A stretch of 64,000 nt of DNA from contig CM028326.1 in NCBI GenBank assembly GCA_016647705.1, forward strand, positions 46,716,785 through 46,780,784. The letters are read 5' to 3'. Below, in pieces: positions 57,981 through 64,000 of the stretch. Numbering within the stretch: the first letter of the stretch is position 1; each line of letters opens with the position of its first letter. This stretch comes from Eucommia ulmoides (taxonomy: Eukaryota > Streptophyta > Magnoliopsida > Garryales > Eucommiaceae). The notes under the pieces were generated by a model, which had not been told where the DNA came from, searched no databases, and was given only the letters and a program-made list of their open reading frames with translations. The position numbers and the translations under genes are program-made.

Positions 57981-59212
57981 CAATACATATACAATTGAAT
58001 ATTCGTGTTTGTATAAATATAGATTTAATCGCAATTGAGTACATAATCACATACAACGGATAGTTCAAACACTATTTCAAATATCTCTCCAAAATGTTAT
58101 TTGTAATTTAAAAAATACAGGATTTAATATAGCCAAATAAGAGATACATATAACGGCTAGTTTAGGTCCAAGATCCCAAAATCTCCCAAAATCTCTTACT
58201 AGTTAATCCAAGCTCCAATAGCTATATTAATAATGAATTTAGCTCATATAATGTCTAGATTCATTCCAAAAACTTTCAAAGATTTAGCCAAAATAATAGG
58301 ATAAAATATTTTATTGAAAAGACTATGAAATCGAAATGTTTGAGGGCCAAAATGCATTTTTTATAAAGCCCATGATTTCAAATATGAAAAATATTTTTAA
58401 ATAATCAAAATCAATTTAGACCATTTATAGAATGATTTAAAAATATTGATCATAAAAATCGAGTTGAAAAGATCTTTTAAAAACATTCAAAAAGCTTAAA
58501 AAATAAACACAAATCAATTGATTATTTTGAATTCAATTGACCGTTTGAATATCCTTGACATGCCTTTTGGGCCTAAATCAATCGCTCTTTCCCTTTGGTC
58601 AGTCGACTGTTTGACAATCTTCTAGGAACCTATAATAATCAATCAACCGTTTACCAAGACTAATCGACTGTTTTGTTCTATTTTATCAAATCGCTAGTCC
58701 CTGAATCTAGCAGTCGACTGTTTTCAATCCAGTCGACACATTTCATCTCGAATTTCAAGTTTCTAAAATACGGTTACAATTAGTTGACTGAATTTTTAGG
58801 TTAGTCGAATGATTCTAACTATCTTAGGCTTTTTATCACATTTTAAAACACATTCTCAAGTATTACTAAACACATAATCACACACATAAATGTATATAAA
58901 ATAAATTTGATGTGTAGTGAGTGATCCTAGTCAGGTTATCAAAAATTTAGCAATTTAAGTGTTGTTTTACCTTAATAATACAAAAAATATTTTGCTTCAA
59001 AATTATCTTCATGTCTCTGATTGCAATTCTCTTGATCACTCATATTCATTTTGATTGTTTCTTATTTCATCAACTCATTATCTTGGTCCATCATTGATCC
59101 TAAATAATATAGTGTAAACATATCTCAAGTATAATATTAGTCCAAACAAACATCCAAGTTAATTGAATCAACAAAGCCATCAAAATAGGACTTGAATCCT
59201 TTAGCGCTAACA

Positions 59213-60179
59213 ATATTTTCATTTTTTATGATAACAATTAACTTGATATTTTCTTATTAAAAATGTAAACCACACTCCCATGAATATGAGGTCAGGTTTT
59301 TTTAATCAATTAAATACATAATTAGAAATGTTTTTAGGTACCAAGCAGTTGAGGTTTGAATGTATCAACAAATCCAGCATGAATACATAATGAATATTGA
59401 AAAGTGACAATGCATGATGACATTTAAAACTAGATAAAATTTGATAGAAAATATCATATTCTCTCTCCCTTTGTCATCTCAAAAAGTAGGGAGAGAATTT
59501 TAAAATTTTGGAATTTTGGATTATTCCAAATCACGCAAATTATCTCATATTTTTAGAAAAAATTATAAAGGATTGTTTCATGCATCTAGTTTATCTTCAC
59601 ATAGTTGGTAAATCCTATTCAATTAATTCTTCTTTAAGATCATTTGAGATTGAGATGGAGAATAAGACATCAACTCAAATAATTAAACACTACTTGTCTT
59701 GATTCCAATTAATAATAAAAATATTCAAAACCATCAAATAATAAAATTCATCCAAATCCTAAATTAATTATTACAAACATTAACAATATCCATCAGCGAA
59801 TTAAGTTTAAATACATAATAACTAGAATAGACCAGGAGGGGGTAGTAAGACTTAGAAGGCTGCTACAGGTAGTATGGGTTGAACTGTTGCATCATCCAAT
59901 GCATCTGCTCTATTAAGGTCGACATCATTCCCATATGAATGGTCAAGTTGTCAAGGCGCTCTCTACAATTTTGGTATATTGTTGGAAGTTATCAAATTCC
60001 TCTTGGAGTTGATCAAATCTCTGGAAAACTCAATCCTCAAACCTCATTCCTCTTTCAATCTCACCCATATCCACGTCCTCATCTTCTGCTCCTCCTCCCT
60101 TTTGAACCCAATGATTCTCAACACACTAGTAACCCATCAATGTGATGGTAGTAGTGTTCAGAATGATATTGTTATAGAC
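59213..60179 (-). other. Copia element 3, 3' interior
   Basis: Non-coding. It holds a conserved purine tract (about 59270-59290) and a potential 9-bp-stem hairpin with a TTTGTCATCTCAAAAA-type loop at 59462-59496, both shared with elements 1 and 2. No intact frame is seen. Confidence 0.6.
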
Positions 60180-60745
60180 GAGACATGAAGCACAATCTTT
60201 ATGTAGGAAAACCTAAGTATTATAGAAGGTGGCACACAATATCTCCATAAGGTAACACGCGTGATGAGGCATTAAGCTGATATCGTATGTATTCTACTAA
60301 GAATGTGTGGATATCGATATTTGTGTCATGGATGATGGAGTGAATAAGGAAGGTGTCAAAAATCAATCATAATGGCGCAAAAACCACCATGATGAGCGAG
60401 AGAGTAAGCAGTGATAGAATGGTAGATGTGATGAATTAGATTAAGATTTTTAGTCTTGGCATCTACGACCCCTAAATCAATTCTAGCATGTTGAAGGCCA
60501 AAATTCTACATAAGCCATTGGCTACTATTTTGTGGAAAAACAATGCCTTTGGGTATGCACAAGAGAATAAAAAGATCGTCTTATTTAAACTCAATATTAA
60601 CCCCATTGACATAGGAATAGATAGTGCCCTCTGTCCTATAGAAATTACTGTATAACATATTAGCTCAATGATTATAATAGTCTTTGTTATTGGTAAAAAA
60701 AAAAAAAATACATCCCATTCTACATGGAACTTTTTTGACAATATA
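60180..60745 (-). pseudogene. Degraded extra ORF resembling the putative plant transposon protein family
   Basis: The minus strand gives about 90 readable residues: DLGVVDAKTKNLNLIHHIYH, SITAYSLAHHGGFCAIMIDF, FLIHSIIHDTNIDIHTFLVE and YQLNASSRVLPYGDIVCHLL, with stops further on. An overlapping frame upstream (60741-60472) includes MSMGLILSLNKTIF. The helix-rich pattern ending in LPYGxxxxxxL resembles plant proteins annotated as putative plant transposon protein, but I judge this from memory of the pattern. It lies between a gag scrap and the 3' LTR of a Copia element, where an additional ORF or env-like gene would sit. Confidence 0.4.
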
Positions 60746-61836
60746 TCAATTCCCTTAGACTTAAACTCTCAAAATCTATTGGTCTACTACACACAACCCT
60801 TCGTTTGCAAGTCCACCTCAAACCTCTTTTGATTTTCCTTATTAAAAATCTATAGTTATCAAAATTAGGCCACATAACTTTTTGCCCTTATCTTTAGAGC
60901 TGTGACCCATTTTCTTTTAAACGATTTCTTTGAGAACTATTTTAAGAAATTTTTTGAAAAGAACACAAACAAGACAAATAAAATAATGATGTAGGTACAG
61001 ACACACCCAGGACACAATTAAAAAGGACAATGTAAATTTCAAAGACAAGAAGTGAATCAACAAGAACCTTACCTAAGAGGAAAAAATCACGAAATCAACA
61101 AATGTCTTCAAAGAATGAACTATTTGCCCAAAATAACACTTACATTGACAACAGTGTGTTAGATCTAGCACTTTATAGTCAAAATTTGGAAGATTAATTT
61201 ATTTTGAATGAAGAGGAAGGGTTTTAGAAAGAAGAGCACGTAAGGGTTTTAGGGAATGAACCTAGAAAATAAATCAAATTTAGGTTTAGAACTTATGTTT
61301 CCATAAATTGGTCGACCAAATAGCTTATCATTTGACTGTTTAGTTCAGGTTATGGAGACATCTTGTTCTGTATTCAATCAGTCAACTATTTTTTTTATTT
61401 TTATTTTCAGTTAAGAGGTCAGAATAGTATTTCGGCCACTGGTTATTAAAGGGGTGACCATTTTAGTTTATTTTTTAATTTTATGATTCTTTTTCTTATA
61501 TCATACCAAATGATTCAAATTTAATGATAACTATGTGTCACAATTATGTTTTTAGGTTAAAAATAACTAAAATATAAAAATTCCTAAAACACTATCACAT
61601 AAGAGCATGGCAATTAGTGTATTATATTTGAGTGTGACTTACTAGACTCTTTAACAAATTGAACAAATTTAATGAAGACTTTTGAGTCTTGCCTTCACCT
61701 CAATTAATTATTGCTTCACCTATGTTCGTGTTTATATTAGCATCAACTAATTTGGTCGATATACTTTTACAAACTCTTGAGACGTGTCCTTAATCATAGA
61801 AGGAATGTGAATCATTTAGCTCTTTATTAAATTTTC
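60746..61836. other. Copia element 3 interior without recognised gene
   Basis: AT-rich sequence with stops in all frames. Weak GGTCGACC/CAGTCAACT-type sites at 61308-61390 may be an LTR scrap. Pol domains expected here are absent. Confidence 0.4.
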
Positions 61837-62133
61837 CTATTTGTAAGGTAGACTTGCATCTTTGATCATTTTGTCACTTGATGTTAAATAGTTACCTGAA
61901 ACAGAATGAGAATGCAACTTTGGTCTCCTAAGTAATTTGGATCCGCCTTGATTATTACAGGGCTTCTGTAAATGAGAACACCATATTTTAATGTGACCAT
62001 TTTCATCGTAGTAGTAACATTTAAAAATTTTGATAGAATTATGATAACTATATCCTGAATATCTATTATGAGGTACAACATAACCAATTTTTCGGACAGG
62101 AGTAAGATATTGATAATAATGAAAGGATGTCAC
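61837..62133 (-). pseudogene. Copia gag zinc-knuckle remnant
   Basis: This 98-residue frame contains CYYYDENGHIKIWC, a CCHC knuckle with the second Cys changed to Tyr, followed by basic sequence and SGNYLTSSDKMIKD. It probably belongs to element 3 on the minus strand; gag N-terminus, protease and pol are missing. Confidence 0.5.
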
Positions 62134-62274
62134 TGACTCAACCCAAATTTTGGAAAAGAGAAAAGATAAAAGGAAGACACGATTTGGTCTCCTTTATCTC
62201 AAAATCCTCAAAATTCATTCATTTTAGAAAAATAGTTTTGGAGGCCTTTCTAGACTCCAATTCTGAAAAGGTTC
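62134..62274 (-). mobile_element. Fragment of the Gypsy LTR-like sequence
   Basis: It shares ATTTGGTCTCCTTTATCTCA and AAAAATAGTTTTGGAG with 50170-50250 of the Gypsy leader/LTR region. Confidence 0.55.
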
Positions 62275-62903
62275 TGTTGGCTTAAAAATTATCAGAATAA
62301 TAACACTTCAAAAATCAAACAATTAATTTTATCCTAAAGTTAATTATTATCTTTATAGTAGCATATGAGTGTAATAAACTCTATGTGCACACCTAAACAA
62401 CACAAGATAAAATAAAGAAAATAAACAATGCAGTATACACCAATATATCTTGGTTCACCAAGCTACTCTTGGCTAATCCAGTCTTCCAAGACCCACGGAG
62501 ATTTGCACCCACTAAAATCAAGATTCCTGTAAAGACAGGAACCAAACCCTCATAAAGATTCTTTTCGCAGGCTCAGAATCAAGCTTTACAAATTCTTTTT
62601 TCCAAACTTAGGAATAACCTCTACTTTTTACTGGTTCAAGAATAACCTAATTCTTTTTAACACAAAGGCTAAAGAACCAAAACCTCACAAAAACTCCAAA
62701 TATCCTTTTATTCGGTAAGAATTGAACCTTTACAAAATTCTCACAAAACAATTAAATTCAGGAAAAATTACTATCTCAATCTCTTTACATGAAGAGATTG
62801 AAACCAGCTACCCCTGATTAGACACTCCCAATAGTATCTAATCCGCACACAACTCACCAATTACAAAAATTGATAAGTTCTTCCCACTCAGAAATTCTAC
62901 CAC
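62275..62903 (-). mobile_element. Copia LTR, SIRE-like, truncated
   Basis: It starts TGTTGGCTTAAAAATT and lacks about 30 bp found in other copies (CCCAGTGAGCTACCC...). It follows the R/U5 half of the family, including subrepeats (CGCAGGCTCAGAATCAAGC, ACTGGTTCAAGAATAACC) at 62560-62700, then is cut at 62904 by an Athila-like LTR. Confidence 0.8.
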
Positions 62904-64000
62904 TGGTCGCCGCATTTACGCGTTGCCACTTTCACCCCAAGCGTACGGGTCAAGTTTTAGTATAGTAGACCTTTCGGTCGGGTATTGTATCCACATGGAT
63001 TGGTTGAGATTACTATCGAGTACCGCGATTGTCATAATCTAACTTTATCTAGGAAATAAAAATGTGTTTAATTTATACTAAAACTAAACTAAAATACTAA
63101 TTAAATTAACTATACTATAAATACTATATTGAGATTGTTTAGGGGAGTAGATTGCCTAGAGATTAACTTCATTTACTTAAACGTGTTTGATATCGTCTGA
63201 CATACGTTAACGGTATTCGACCTCTTCGACAATCTCTGCTCGTAAACTTCCTCGTCACCTCTCCCGAGTGTAAGATGGGGGAATACGCGACTTTGTGTTA
63301 ATGAAGAAGTCCCCCTCAACATCTTAACGACCCTAGATCATGTAAGTCTCGCCCCAACATCATTGATTGCACACTTTCCAACTCCCTCCCGAGTTATTGG
63401 ATCGTCGCGTTGTGTTTACCCTAGTCCAAATCCGGGGTTACCTCTCCTAAGTGTCAAACCCTGTATTCTCAATATATATAAATTAGCATATAATCATAGA
63501 AAACACGACAAACACAATTGAATAATGAAGAACGACTATTAACGAAACACTGATTTCAAAATCACATATTCATAAATATTATTAATCCCTAAACAATATC
63601 CATTTAGATAACAGCCATAACTGTTTATACAATAATAAATGAGCTAAATATGCTCAAACCATAATCCAAAGTTAAGAAATAAAGAAAAAAACGATGGAAA
63701 CTAGCCGTAGTCCGAAGATTCGGCGTTAAAACCGTTCCAAGATCGCTTCTCCTTCTTTGCCTTGTAATCTTATCTTTCAGATTTGGTGGCGCATTCCCCA
63801 AAACACTCTCAAAATCATAGGAACCCTAAGGGGTCTTCTATGGCCGAGGTTAAGGAGAGGAGAGGGGAGAGAAGATAAGGGTTTAAATAAGGAGCAAAAT
63901 ATCCAAAAAAATATCTAATATGTGCAGAGGTGACTGCCTAGGCGGTGGGTATGTCAGTTTAGTGATCACCGCAGCGGTAAAGATAGCGGTGGATTTGGTG
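62904..64000 (-). mobile_element. Athila-like LTR, incomplete at window edge
   Basis: It begins TGGTCGCCGCATTTAC and matches the LTRs of elements A and B (GCGTACGGGTCAAGTTTTAGT, GAGTACCGCGATTGTCATAA, GTTACCTCTCC). It is inserted in the Copia LTR. Compared with element B it is closest to element A in the first 500 bp. The rest lies beyond the window, so it cannot be told whether it is solo or part of a full element. Confidence 0.8.

Larger units (their letters stand above)
56922..59212 (-). mobile_element. 3' LTR of Copia element 3, with embedded retrocopy
   Basis: It begins TGTAGGCTCAAAGGTC (equivalent to TGTTGGCCCAGTGAGC) and ends TTTAGCGCTAACA, followed by interior sequence with AGGGGGAGT-like purine tracts. 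It is 2291 bp including the 0.6-kb ribosomal protein retrocopy at 57402-57980. Degraded palindrome sites (CAGTCGACTG, TTGACTG) lie at 58520-58800. An A24 run is at 57272-57295. Confidence 0.75.

Overview
This window is nuclear DNA of a flowering plant, probably a eudicot. It is AT-rich and packed with plant retrotransposons: Ty1/Copia SIRE-like, Ty3/Gypsy Tat-, Athila- and Tekay-like, LINE/L1 and TRIM. Its one host gene has plant-type introns. I see no bacterial or organellar features, CRISPR array, rRNA or tRNA gene. The species cannot be named from the sequence.

Layout. (1) About 1-13.9 kb holds the 5' half of a dihydroxyacetone kinase gene (DHAK) on the minus strand. Five exons (13830-13791, 11505-11432, 11337-11274, 3072-2960, 2859-2812) join in perfect phase into 113 intact N-terminal residues; the rest lies beyond the left edge. 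Its introns are loaded with transposons: a TRIM, a Tekay-like solo LTR, a LINE ORF2 fragment, an inverted LTR pair and smaller LINE pieces in introns 1 and 3, and a LINE 3' fragment and Copia gag in intron 5. (2) 14.1-15.2 kb holds a diverged tandem repeat and a possible captured gene fragment. (3) 15.8-30.9 kb holds two nested minus-strand SIRE-like Copia elements plus a solo LTR of the same family. (4) 30.9-38.1 kb holds a Tat protease scrap split by a plus-strand solo Copia LTR, a truncated Tekay-like LTR and a rearranged Athila-like element. (5) 38.1-54 kb holds a decayed Tat-lineage Gypsy element (minus strand) interrupted by a complete non-autonomous Athila-like element (42.1-47.7 kb) and, in its LTR region, by a solo Copia LTR (51.5-53.7 kb). 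(6) 54-62.3 kb holds more Copia LTRs and internal scraps, including a full-length processed pseudogene of ribosomal protein L31 inside an LTR. (7) At the right edge are a truncated Copia LTR and an Athila-like LTR leaving the window.

No transposon in the window looks autonomous: every coding region has stops, frameshifts, deletions or lost catalytic residues. Target-site duplications prove three solo LTRs (TCATA, ACAAT, AATAC) and support a fourth (GTTTG/GTTCG), so LTR-LTR recombination has been frequent. The only gene likely to be functional is DHAK, whose transcript must splice out an 8.2-kb intron 3 made mostly of transposons.

The less expected signals are the L31 retrocopy with its 16-bp duplication and A-run, arrays of GGTCGACC-type palindromes at a constant distance upstream of the TATA box in the Copia LTRs, a potential hairpin with compensatory changes near the 3' ends of the Copia elements, and an extra degraded ORF in one Copia element that resembles the putative plant transposon protein family. 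I found no clearly new biological system.
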